Source of the DNA: an uncultured Oscillospiraceae bacterium
GTDB taxonomy: Bacteria > Bacillota > Clostridia > Oscillospirales > Acutalibacteraceae
Assembly (NCBI GenBank): GCA_910588415.1
Contig: CAJUPK010000051.1
Span: 1-14,658 of the forward strand
Length of the DNA: 14,658 nt
Direction of reading: 5' to 3'
Below the pieces are notes generated by a model. That model was not told the DNA's origin and ran no database searches. It worked only from the letters and a program-made list of their open reading frames with translations. Positions 7,212 to 14,525 of this stretch are shown here, one piece after another. Positions within the stretch are counted from its first letter, which is position 1, and every line of letters starts with the position of its first letter. Made by a program: the position numbers and the translations under genes.

Positions 7212-8954
7212 ATGATGTGGCTGTTCCAAAGGATAAAGCAGGCTTTTCTGGACGCAAAGGTTCCCAACAAGCTGCTGGTCTGCTATCTGGTCACCATTCT
7301 GCTTCCCCTCTTTGTCTTTTATACGGTCCTGCTGTCCCGCATCAGCAACACGGCCCAGACCGAGTACCTGACGGAAAAACAGCGGGTCCTGCAGCAGGCT
7401 GGCAGCGCCTTTCAATCGGTCACGCTGCAGGCAGACTATATCGCTTCTACCATAGAGGGCAGTTCCGCCGCCGTGCTGTGCCTGATGGGCAGCTACCGCA
7501 ACGCCTCAGACGAGGTCTACTCCCTGTTGCGGGACCTGTTCCCCATGTTCGAGCGCTTTATGCTCAGCAGCGACATTGTCCGGGATGTACAGGTCTACCG
7601 GTACTCCCAGTCTTTTCTGCAGTACATCCGGTATGTGCAGGACGCGGGGGCCTCCTCTGTTGCAGAGGAGCGGCTGCGGTCCCTTCGCAAAGGGGAAAGC
7701 CTGGTGGAGATGAAGACCGCGGAAGAGGCCGTGATTCTGGAAATCTACCTGCCCCTTACCAAAGGGGGCATTGCCTCCAACATCGGGGTATGCCGGTGCA
7801 GCATGGACATCACCAGCCTGATTGACGGCATCTCCCTCTTGCCCTCCGAGGTGGTGGTGGTCCAGTCCGGCGGGGTTTACCTGCAGCGGGACGGAACCAC
7901 GGGCAGCCCTGTGCCCATCAGCCGGGAAGCCTTTCTGGCCCTGCCCGGCGGCCGGATCTCCGTGGATGTGGAGGGCCTGGACGTGGCGCTGCATGTCTTT
8001 ACCAGAAAGTCCTTTTTCAACAAGCAGGAAATGCTGATGCTCACCGCCCAGTTCCTGCTGGCCCTAGGCCTGCTCTCCCTCATCTACTACGCCATACCCG
8101 TGGTGCTGGTCCGGCCCATTGTGCGGCTGAGCCGCCACCTGAACCACGAGGCCAGAAACGGGCGGGTGCGGCCCCTGGAGATTCCCCACGGAAAAGACGA
8201 GGTGGGAGAGCTGGTAGAGGCCTTTAACCGGATGGCCGTGAAAAACGCGGAGCTGACCCGGCAGGTGTACAAGAGCATCATTGCCAAGCAGCGCTCTGAG
8301 TATTACGCGCTGCAAAGCCAGATCAAGCCCCATTTTGTATTCAATGTACTGCAAAAGATCAACATGCTGGTGTATCTGGAGCGGAAGGAGGAGACCAACC
8401 GGCTGCTGCAAAGGTTCAGCGACTTTCTGCGCTACAGCATCCGGGACAATGCCAACGCGGCCACCCTGGCAGGAGAAATCCTCCACGCCAAAAACTACCT
8501 GGACATTTTGCAGGACACTGTGGCCATGGAGTTTTCCGGAACCGTGGAGGAGGGCGTACAGCCCCAGCAGGTCCTTTGCCCCCAGTTCATCCTGCAGCCC
8601 ATTGTGGAGAACGCCGTGAAGGCCAGCAGCGCCCGGAAGCTGGCCATCCACTACCGGATTTTCTCCCAGGGGGAGTACATTGGAATCGAGCTGCACAACG
8701 ATGGCCCGCTCCTTTCGGACGAGATGCTTCTGCGGATTGAGGCCCTGACCCAAAGCGACGCCCCGCATATCCTGGCCGCGGAGGGCGGCGCTGCCCGGTC
8801 CGGCATTGGGCTGGTCAATGTCAATACCCGGCTGCGGTACTTTTACGGCAGGGACTGCGGGCTCTCTATTTCCAATGGGCCGGGCTCGGGCGTAACGGTC
8901 ACGCTGCGGATCAAGGAGGGGCCCCAGCCGGGACTGCAGGAGGAAATGCTATGA
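7212..8954 (+). CDS. YesM-type sensor histidine kinase
   Basis: A membrane sensor kinase of 580 aa that should phosphorylate the response regulator encoded next. TM1 is at about 21-41, followed by an extracellular sensor of about 230 residues with no motif I can name, TM2 at about 276-296, HAMP (RPIVRLSRHL to DEVGELVEAFNRM), then a His_kinase domain. The phospho-acceptor is H374 in ALQSQIKPHFVFN. The ATP-binding N box has N467 in LQPIVENAVKASS, and the G box is SGIGLVNVNTRL with GPGSGVTVTL near the end. All catalytic motifs are intact. ATG at 7212 follows AAGGGGGG at a good distance; the next codon is also ATG. The stop overlaps the regulator start by 4 bp. YesM-type kinases in Firmicutes commonly sense sugars, often with the ABC binding protein, and control adjacent transporter operons. 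Confidence 0.94.
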   Translation: MMWLFQRIKQAFLDAKVPNKLLVCYLVTILLPLFVFYTVLLSRISNTAQTEYLTEKQRVLQQAGSAFQSVTLQADYIASTIEGSSAAVLCLMGSYRNASDEVYSLLRDLFPMFERFMLSSDIVRDVQVYRYSQSFLQYIRYVQDAGASSVAEERLRSLRKGESLVEMKTAEEAVILEIYLPLTKGGIASNIGVCRCSMDITSLIDGISLLPSEVVVVQSGGVYLQRDGTTGSPVPISREAFLALPGGRISVDVEGLDVALHVFTRKSFFNKQEMLMLTAQFLLALGLLSLIYYAIPVVLVRPIVRLSRHLNHEARNGRVRPLEIPHGKDEVGELVEAFNRMAVKNAELTRQVYKSIIAKQRSEYYALQSQIKPHFVFNVLQKINMLVYLERKEETNRLLQRFSDFLRYSIRDNANAATLAGEILHAKNYLDILQDTVAMEFSGTVEEGVQPQQVLCPQFILQPIVENAVKASSARKLAIHYRIFSQGEYIGIELHNDGPLLSDEMLLRIEALTQSDAPHILAAEGGAARSGIGLVNVNTRLRYFYGRDCGLSISNGPGSGVTVTLRIKEGPQPGLQEEML

Positions 8955-9775
8955 GAATCTTGATTATTGATGACGAGCAGCTGGTGTGCGACGGCATGAC
9001 CGCCATTTTAAAGGACCTGCGGGAGCTTCCCCTGGAGGTGCGGGCCGTGAACAGCGTGGCCCAGGGAAAGCGCATCCTCCGGGACTTTCCACCGGACCTG
9101 GTTGTCAGCGATGTGGAGATGCCCGGCGGGAACGGCCTGGAGCTGGTGGAATACCTGAAAGAGCGCTGCCCCCAGGTGAAAATCTGGATGCTGTCCGGCC
9201 ACGACGACTTTCAGTATGTCCACACCGCCTTCCGCCTGCATGTGGAGGACTACCTGCTGAAGCCAGTGGACACAGTCAACTTTCAGGAGATGGTGCGCAA
9301 GACCTATTGGCAGCTGGAGCAGGAGAAGGGCCGGGAGGAGATTCAAGCCCTGTACGAGGCCTATTTCCCCCCGGAGGACCTGGGGGGCTGCTCGCCCCGG
9401 CTGCGGGAGCTGATGGAGTACATCCAGGCCAACATCTCCCGGGACGTGTCCTTAAAAAAGCTTACGGACGTATTCGGGTATTCCGAGAGCCTCCTCTGCA
9501 ATCTGTTCCGGCAGGAGACCGGCCGTACCTTTATGGAGTATGTGACCCGGGTGCGGCTTAGGCAAGCCTTTTGGGCCCTGCTCTCTGACAGGCGCCGCAG
9601 CGTACACCAAGTGGCCCTGGACCTGGGCTATTCCAGCGAGCGGCAGTTCTTCCGGATGTTTAAAAACGCCACGGGCATTACGCCCACCCAGCTGCGCAGG
9701 CAGTACACAGAGCAGCAGGAAGACAGACAAGACACGGAAAATCATGAAACTACAGGAAAGGTTGAACGGTTATGA
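8951..9775 (+). CDS. YesN-type response regulator, receiver plus AraC DNA-binding domain
   Basis: A cytoplasmic transcription factor of 274 aa. The receiver domain (1-120) has acidic residues D7-D8, phospho-acceptor D54 in VVSDVEMPGGNG, S82 and K104 (YLLKPVD). After a linker, residues about 155-255 form an AraC-type double helix-turn-helix: DVSLKKLTDVFGYSESLLCNLF for the first half, and VHQVALDLGYSSERQFFRMF then TGITPTQLR for the second. It is shorter than many YesN proteins (often 350-540 aa) because the linker is brief. It overlaps the kinase by 4 bp (ATGA) and its own stop overlaps the first dehydrogenase by 4 bp, so regulator and enzyme are translationally linked. It is expected to activate this operon in response to the kinase; its binding site is not identifiable here. 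Confidence 0.94.
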   Translation: MRILIIDDEQLVCDGMTAILKDLRELPLEVRAVNSVAQGKRILRDFPPDLVVSDVEMPGGNGLELVEYLKERCPQVKIWMLSGHDDFQYVHTAFRLHVEDYLLKPVDTVNFQEMVRKTYWQLEQEKGREEIQALYEAYFPPEDLGGCSPRLRELMEYIQANISRDVSLKKLTDVFGYSESLLCNLFRQETGRTFMEYVTRVRLRQAFWALLSDRRRSVHQVALDLGYSSERQFFRMFKNATGITPTQLRRQYTEQQEDRQDTENHETTGKVERL

Positions 9776-10896
9776 GTGAAAAAGTAAAGGTAGGCATTAT
9801 CGGCTGCGGCGTAATCGCCAATTTGACCCACGGGCCGGAATACGAGCGGCTGAAGGACCAGGTAGAGATGGTAGCTGCCTGCGACATCAACCCAGAAGCC
9901 CTGAACGCCTTCTGCGACCGGTTCCATATTGAGAAGCGCTACTCCACCATTGCGGAAATGCTGGGGGACGAGGAGATTGAGGCTGTGGACGTGTGCCTGC
10001 ACAACAACATGCACGCGCCTGTGTCCATAGAGGCCATGCGCCGGGGCAAGGATGTGTACTGCGAAAAGCCCATGGCCGGGTCCTATGTGGACGCGGTGTC
10101 CATGCTGGAGGCCTCTAAAAAGTATGGCCGCAAGCTGCACATTCAGCTGGCCCAGCTCTACAGCGCGGGCACCTACACCGCGAAGCAGCTGATCGACCAC
10201 GGCCAGCTGGGGCACATCTACCACATGCGCTCCACCGGGTTCCGCCGGAGAGGCAGGCCCTATGTGGACGGCTATGGCAAGAAGGAGTTTGTCAACGCAG
10301 AGACCTCTGGCGGCGGCGCCCTGCTGGACATGGGCGTGTACCACATCTCCCAGCTGCTGTACCTGACAGGCAACCCCAAGCCCCTGCGGTTTGTGGGCCG
10401 CACCTTCCAGGAGCTGGACATGGACCCAGAGCGCAAGCGGATCTCCGGCTACAATGTGGAAGAGCTGATCACCGGCATGATCGACTTTGAAGACGGGCTC
10501 TCCATGGACCTGATCGAGTCCTGGGCCATGCACCTGGACACCCTGGAGTGCTCCAGCATCCTGGGATCTAAGGGCGGCGTGCGGCTGGACCCCTTCAGCT
10601 ACCACTATACAGAGCATGACATTGTGTTTAACGCCACCATTGATGAGCACGACCTGAACTTCCGGTCTGAGACCGTACACCCTGAGAGGATGCTCTACCG
10701 TTCCAGCCAGGGCCACTGGCTGGGAGCCCTGCGGGACAAGTGCCCCCTTCTCCCCACAGCGGAGATTGCCCTGGGCACCCAGATGATTCAGGAGGGCCTG
10801 TACCTGTCCCAGGCCCAGAACCGCCAGGTCACCGTGGAAGAGGTGCTGGCCGCCAGCGTGACCAAAAACACAGAGGTAGTGGGCCTGTACCAATAA
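9772..10896 (+). CDS. Gfo/Idh/MocA-family NAD(P)-dependent sugar dehydrogenase 1
   Basis: A 374-aa oxidoreductase of the glucose-fructose/inositol dehydrogenase family. The Rossmann dinucleotide loop is VGIIGCGVIAN near the N-terminus. The substrate-side catalytic lysine is K99 in YCEKPMAGSY, and the C-terminal domain begins with TSGGGALLDMGVYHI. In family members such as Bacillus inositol dehydrogenase the acid-base pair is spaced Asp-x-x-x-His. Here D186 is followed at that position by Y190, with His one residue later (H191), a variant that could alter proton transfer or substrate. The gene begins in the stop of the response regulator (ATGA), with AGGAAAGG upstream. Its partner dehydrogenase follows after 83 nt. 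The likely role is oxidation or reduction of a ring hydroxyl of the imported sugar; the substrate is unknown. Confidence 0.92.
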   Translation: MSEKVKVGIIGCGVIANLTHGPEYERLKDQVEMVAACDINPEALNAFCDRFHIEKRYSTIAEMLGDEEIEAVDVCLHNNMHAPVSIEAMRRGKDVYCEKPMAGSYVDAVSMLEASKKYGRKLHIQLAQLYSAGTYTAKQLIDHGQLGHIYHMRSTGFRRRGRPYVDGYGKKEFVNAETSGGGALLDMGVYHISQLLYLTGNPKPLRFVGRTFQELDMDPERKRISGYNVEELITGMIDFEDGLSMDLIESWAMHLDTLECSSILGSKGGVRLDPFSYHYTEHDIVFNATIDEHDLNFRSETVHPERMLYRSSQGHWLGALRDKCPLLPTAEIALGTQMIQEGLYLSQAQNRQVTVEEVLAASVTKNTEVVGLYQ

Positions 10897-10923
10897 GGCC
10901 GCTGCATACCCCCCAGAAGGAAC

Positions 10924-10956
10924 CCGGCTGAAAGCCGGCCATAGACCCGATTTTTT
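10924..10956 (+). other. Hairpin plus T-run between the two dehydrogenases
   Basis: CCGGCT-gaa-AGCCGG (10924-10938) is a perfect 6-bp stem. A run of six T follows only after 12 nt (10951-10956), so it is a poor intrinsic terminator. It may be a partial attenuator or an mRNA-stabilising stem that sets the level of the last gene. Confidence 0.3.
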
Positions 10957-10979
10957 AGAAACATAAAGGAGAAACCCCT

Positions 10980-12092
10980 ATGTCCATTGCAATTGTTACA
11001 GAAACTCAGTCCGAGGAGATGCGGGACGTCCGCGTGGGAATTATTGGCTGCGGCGGCATTGCCAACGGCAAGCACATGCCCTCCCTGCACAAGCTGCCCA
11101 ATGTGAAGATGGTGGCCTTTTGCGACCTGATTCCCCAGCGGGCAGAGGATGCCTGCCAGGAGTACGGAGAGCCCGGCGCCCAGACCTACACCGATTACCG
11201 CCAGCTGCTGGCCCGGGATGACATTGAAGTGGTTCATGTGCTGACCCCCAACTGCGCCCATGCGGAGATCTCCATTGCGGCCCTGCAGAGCGGCAAGCAT
11301 GTGATGTGCGAGAAGCCCATGGCCGCCTCCTACCAAGAGGCCCAGGCCATGCTGGCCGCTGCCCGGGAGAGCGGGAAGTTCCTGACCATTGGCTACCAGA
11401 CCCGCAGCCAGATGACCCACCAGTATGTCCGGCACATGGTAGAGCGGGGCGAGCTGGGCGAGGTGTACTATGTAAAAGCCCCGTCCATCCGCCGCCGGGG
11501 CGTGCCCCTGTGGGGCGTGTTCCTGGACAAGGAAAAGCAGGGCGGCGGGCCGCTGATTGACATTGGCACCCATTCCATTGATGCCGCGCTGGCTCTCATC
11601 AACAACTACGATGTGGAGAGCGTGACAGGCTCGGTTTACCGCAAGCTGGCGGACACGGCCATGAACTCCAACGAGTGGGGCATTTGGGACCCCAAGGATT
11701 TTCAGGTGGAAGACTCTGCCATGGGCTGGGTGAAGTTTAAAAACGGAGCCACCATGGTGGTAGAGGCCTCCTGGGTGCTGAATTACGCGGGCGAGGCCAA
11801 CATGACCCTGTGCGGCACCAAGGGCGGTGTAGAATTTAGGGGCGACACCCTGCGCATCAACGGGGAGAAGGACGGCTCTTTGTACACCACAGACGTGAAG
11901 CCCAACTCTACGGCCAGGGACCTGTTCCACGGGCAGAATCTCACCTGCGAGGAGTACGAGGCCAAGCAGTGGATTTACAGCATTGTCCACAATGTCCCCC
12001 CCATCACCAAGCCAGAGCAGGCCTGTGTGGTCTCTCATATTATAGAGGCCATGTATGAGTCCGCCCGTACCGGCAAGACCATCTATTTCTAA
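10980..12092 (+). CDS. Gfo/Idh/MocA-family NAD(P)-dependent sugar dehydrogenase 2
   Basis: A 370-aa oxidoreductase of the same family as its neighbour but clearly a different branch. It carries a 16-residue N-terminal extension before VRVGIIGCGGIAN. The catalytic lysine is K112 (MCEKPMAASY). The active-site pair has the canonical spacing, D194-I-G-T-H198, after QGGGPLIDIG. RRRGVPLWGVF and EWGIWDPKDFQVEDSAMGW mark a subgroup common in Firmicutes sugar loci. AAAGGAG lies 8 nt before ATG at 10980; an internal in-frame ATG (11019) is too close to its purine run to be preferred. It ends the operon and faces the convergent MCP2. With dehydrogenase 1 and the TIM-barrel protein it could form an oxidise, epimerise, reduce sequence; this is inference. 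The cofactor (NAD or NADP) is not determined. Confidence 0.92.
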   Translation: MSIAIVTETQSEEMRDVRVGIIGCGGIANGKHMPSLHKLPNVKMVAFCDLIPQRAEDACQEYGEPGAQTYTDYRQLLARDDIEVVHVLTPNCAHAEISIAALQSGKHVMCEKPMAASYQEAQAMLAAARESGKFLTIGYQTRSQMTHQYVRHMVERGELGEVYYVKAPSIRRRGVPLWGVFLDKEKQGGGPLIDIGTHSIDAALALINNYDVESVTGSVYRKLADTAMNSNEWGIWDPKDFQVEDSAMGWVKFKNGATMVVEASWVLNYAGEANMTLCGTKGGVEFRGDTLRINGEKDGSLYTTDVKPNSTARDLFHGQNLTCEEYEAKQWIYSIVHNVPPITKPEQACVVSHIIEAMYESARTGKTIYF

Positions 12093-12115
12093 GGGCAGAA
12101 CCATAGCGATGGGGT

Positions 12116-12135
12116 GACATTGCCTGCGGCAAGTC
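12116..12135 (-). repeat. Inverted single copy of the bulged hairpin
   Basis: On the minus strand this reads GACTTGCC, loop GCA, GGCAATGTC. That equals the hairpin inside copy A at 12257-12276 except for the loop (GCA instead of GAA). The base opposite the junction of GACT and TG is unpaired, as in the other copies. Its opposite orientation suggests independent movement or a paired, inverted arrangement. Confidence 0.6.
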
Positions 12136-12136
12136 A

Positions 12137-12176
12137 CGGTTCCTATGTTGGCTGGACAGCAGCCAGCATAGAACCG
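12137..12176. other. Long imperfect hairpin of unknown role
   Basis: CGGTT/AACCG (12137-12141 with 12172-12176), one bulged C (12142), then 12 bp with one G.U pair (12143-12154 with 12160-12171), closed by a 5-nt loop. There are 17 pairs in 40 nt. No U-run follows on either strand, so it is not a simple intrinsic terminator. It could protect the 3' end of the operon mRNA or belong to the neighbouring repeat element. Confidence 0.6.
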
Positions 12177-12205
12177 CTACATCCTACCACCCAGCTGCTA
12201 TAGGT

Positions 12206-12328
12206 CCACCAGGGTAGGAGTTTCGTCTGCATTTTCCGAAGGAAAACGAGCGCGGCGACTTGCCGAAGGCAATGTCGGACGAAGAGACGAAACTCCGCGA
12301 CTTGGCCCGAAAGGCCAATGTCAAAGAA
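12206..12328. repeat. Structured repeat, copy A
   Basis: It starts with CCACCAGGGTAGGAG. A 12-bp stem P1 (12217-12228 with 12285-12296) encloses stem P2 (TTTTCC-gaa-GGAAAA, 12232-12246) and stem P3 (CGACTTGCC-gaa-GGCAATGTCG, 12256-12277, bulged T at 12273), making a three-way junction. Stem P4 follows outside P1 (GACTTGGCC, loop CGAAA, GGCCAATGTC, 12299-12322, bulged T at 12319). Copy B follows directly. Orientation and transcription are unknown. Confidence 0.75.
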
Positions 12329-12427
12329 CCACCCAGGCAGGAGTTTTGCCCGTATTTCCCGAAGGGAAACAAGCGCTTCGCACGCAGGGGCGAAACTCCG
12401 GGACTTGGGCGAAGCCCAATGTCAAGG
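12329..12427. repeat. Structured repeat, copy B
   Basis: It starts with CCACCCAGGCAGGAG, matching copy A. P1 is 12340-12351 with 12388-12399 (12 bp, one G.U), P2 is TTTCCC-gaa-GGGAAA (12355-12369) and P4 is GACTTGGGC-gaa-GCCCAATGTC (12402-12423, bulged T at 12420). Where copy A has P3, copy B has only a short GCG-ctt-CGC. Relative to copy A, four pairs change on both sides and stay paired, and one pair changes from C-G to T.G. Confidence 0.75.
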
Positions 12428-12440
12428 GCCCCCAAAACAC

Positions 12441-12484
12441 AAGAGCAGGTCTCCCGAGAGGCCTGCTCTTTCTCTGTTTCTTTT
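12441..12484. terminator. Bidirectional intrinsic terminator between the operon and MCP2
   Basis: AAGAGCAGG (12441-12449) pairs perfectly with CCTGCTCTT (12462-12470), with partial pairing inside the loop. On the plus strand a T-rich tail follows (TCTCTGTTTCTTTT). On the minus strand the hairpin is followed by GTGTTTT. It is positioned to stop both the rightward operon and the leftward MCP2 transcript, whose stop codon is at 12498. Confidence 0.8.
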
Positions 12485-12497
12485 CCCTGCCAGTCTT

Positions 12498-14525
12498 TTA
12501 CACGATGCGGAAGCGGCTGATCAGCTGGTTCAATGCCCGGGCCTGCCCGGAGAGTTCCTTGGACACAGCCGCGCTCTCTTGGGCAGAGGCGGCGTTTGCC
12601 TGTACCACCTGGGAGATCTCTTTAATCCCGCTTTCCACCAGCACAATCATCTCCGACTGCTGTGAGCTGGCAGCGGCAATCTCGTCCATCAGCACCTGGA
12701 TGGACTGGACACATTCGTGGATAACCCGCATGGCGGAAACCGCCAAATCCGTGGATTCTGTCCCCACCTTCACATCCTGAATGGAACGGGTGACCAGGGT
12801 GTTGGTGTTCTGGGCCGCCTCCGCGGACCGGGAGGCCAGGTTCCGCACCTCCCCGGCCACCACGGAGAAGCCCTTGCCAGCTTCTCCGGCCCGGGCAGCC
12901 TCTACCGAGGCGTTCAGGGCCAGAATATTGGTCTGGAAGGCAATGTCCTCAATGGTCTTGGTAATGGTTACAATCCGGGAGGAGGAGGCGTCAATATTCT
13001 GGGTGGCCTCCATCAGCTGGCCCATCTTGGCGTCCGCCTCCGCCGCGTACCCAGTGGCCTTAGAGACCAGCTCTCCCGCGCTGCCGCAGCGTACAGCGCT
13101 GGTCTGAATCTGGCTGGTAATGGCGCTTACATTCTCAATCAGCCCGTCAATAGAGCTGGCCTGCTCCGCCGTGCCCTGGCTCAGTGCCTGGGCGCCCGAG
13201 GACACCTGGTCCGCGCTGGTATCCACTTGGCTGGCCACCTGAGAAATATCCCGGATGACCCGCATCAGGTTGCCGTGGATGGACTGCAGGCTCTCCCACA
13301 GCACCCGGAAGTCCCCCATATAGAGGCTCTCATTTTTCGCCACGTCCACCGTGAGATTTCCCGCGGCAATCTCTCCCAGCACCCGTCCCGCGTCGTCAAT
13401 GGTCTCCCGCAGACAGCCGCACACCCGGTGGGCCGTGCAGGCAATTTTTCCAATCTCGTCCTCTCGGTCATAGAACTTCTCCAGGTCCTTGTCCGCAGAC
13501 AGATTCAGGTCCCCCAGACCGCGGATGGCCCCCTCTACGGCCATCAGCTCCTGGCCCTCCCGGTGGAGAATCCACAGGGTGACCGCCAGAATCACCAGGG
13601 CGATTACAGCGCAGAAAACCCCCATGATAATCCGCACCGCTGTCACAGCCTGGAAGACCGCCGCGGCCCTCTCCCGCACCATAAACACCCAGCCCCGGTC
13701 TTTCAAATATTTATAGACCACCAGCTGTTCCTCGCCCTTTTCGTCCCGGTAGGAGTATGTGCCCGCCTGGGTGCTCTCGTCCTCCCGTATCCGGCGCAGA
13801 ATCTCTATGTACCCGCTGTCCGTTGTCTCCGTGTTGAGCAGCTCCTGGTCTTGGTGGTACAGGTACACGCCGGATTCCACATTGAGAAAGGCATACTCAC
13901 TGTCCGGCAGGCCCTGAATGTCCAGGTTCAGCAGCGCGTCCATCAGGTGGCTGGCGTAGACCCCGGCCCCCACATAGCCAATGCACTGCTTCCCGTCAAA
14001 AATCGGGTAGTACATGGAGAGAATCATGCTGCCTGTACCCGGCGACTTCATAATGCCCAGGTTTGTCAGCTGCTGCTGGGCCAGAATGGTGTTTTGAAAT
14101 TCCTCTAAAGAATCCCCGCTCCGGGTGGTCATGCCCACTGCCCCCAGAGAGGTGTGCGTGAGAACATGGGTGCCCGGGGTTGCAATGTACAGCCCCTCGA
14201 AGATCCCCTTAACCGAGGCAAAATCCTCTGTATAGGCCTGGGCCTTTTCCAGCAGCCTGGGGTTGTCCGGGTCCTGCAGCAGCCCCCGCACCTCGCTGCC
14301 CAGGGCAAAGGCTTTAATGTACTCCTCCGCAGAGGTCACATAGTCATTGATAATGGCTGCCCGGGATTCCACCGCATCCGTCAGCTGGTTGGTGATATTG
14401 CTTCGGACCGTGGCTGACGCGTTGGTGGAAACAATGACCCAAAGCAGAAGCATACCGCCCAGTATGAGGACCGTGGTTATGATGCCAATGCGCGTAGCCA
14501 GTTTTTTGTTTGTAAGGAACTTCAT
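12498..14525 (-). CDS. Methyl-accepting chemotaxis protein with Cache-like sensor (MCP2)
   Basis: A chemoreceptor of 675 aa. ATG at 14525 is chosen because GGAGGAG precedes it closely; the frame extends 20 codons further up without such a site. TM1 is at about 10-33 and a large extracellular Cache-type sensor follows to about 295, with patterns GIFEGLYIATPG, SMYYPIFDGKQCIGYVGAGV and WVFMV before TM2 (about 297-321). Next come a HAMP-like region (EDEIGKIACTAHRV), a second HAMP-like linker (GEIAAGNLTVDV) and the signalling coiled coil. The canonical tip is around Q531 (IAFQTNILALNASVEAARAGE). It shares architecture with MCP1, but the sensor domains are not close copies. It is convergent with the sugar operon. 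Ligand unknown; proximity to the operon suggests, but does not show, a related sugar or its binding protein. Confidence 0.93.
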   Translation of the reverse strand: MKFLTNKKLATRIGIITTVLILGGMLLLWVIVSTNASATVRSNITNQLTDAVESRAAIINDYVTSAEEYIKAFALGSEVRGLLQDPDNPRLLEKAQAYTEDFASVKGIFEGLYIATPGTHVLTHTSLGAVGMTTRSGDSLEEFQNTILAQQQLTNLGIMKSPGTGSMILSMYYPIFDGKQCIGYVGAGVYASHLMDALLNLDIQGLPDSEYAFLNVESGVYLYHQDQELLNTETTDSGYIEILRRIREDESTQAGTYSYRDEKGEEQLVVYKYLKDRGWVFMVRERAAAVFQAVTAVRIIMGVFCAVIALVILAVTLWILHREGQELMAVEGAIRGLGDLNLSADKDLEKFYDREDEIGKIACTAHRVCGCLRETIDDAGRVLGEIAAGNLTVDVAKNESLYMGDFRVLWESLQSIHGNLMRVIRDISQVASQVDTSADQVSSGAQALSQGTAEQASSIDGLIENVSAITSQIQTSAVRCGSAGELVSKATGYAAEADAKMGQLMEATQNIDASSSRIVTITKTIEDIAFQTNILALNASVEAARAGEAGKGFSVVAGEVRNLASRSAEAAQNTNTLVTRSIQDVKVGTESTDLAVSAMRVIHECVQSIQVLMDEIAAASSQQSEMIVLVESGIKEISQVVQANAASAQESAAVSKELSGQARALNQLISRFRIV

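Larger units (their letters stand above)
12093..12497. other. Convergent intergenic region packed with folded repeats
   Basis: This 405-bp region lies between two convergent genes. Nearly all of it from 12101 on can be placed in stems. In order: CCAT-agcg-ATGG (12101-12112), a bulged hairpin (12116-12135), a long hairpin (12137-12176), a CCTACC/GGTAGG pair (12183-12188 with 12213-12218), two tandem copies of a multi-stem element (12206-12427) and a terminator (12441-12470). The small open frames through it (12184-12435 minus; 12260-12520 plus) show no domain and are explained by the repeats. Confidence 0.7.

Noticed and set aside
12101..12427. CRISPR array
   Set aside because: The repeats are two unequal multi-stem copies without regular spacers, and no cas gene is present.
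12184..12520. Small proteins of 83 aa (minus, 12184-12435) and 86 aa (plus, 12260-12520) in the convergent intergenic region
   Set aside because: They run through the hairpin repeats and terminator, lack convincing start signals and have no domain. The sequence constraint visible there is on base pairing, with changes that ignore codon position.
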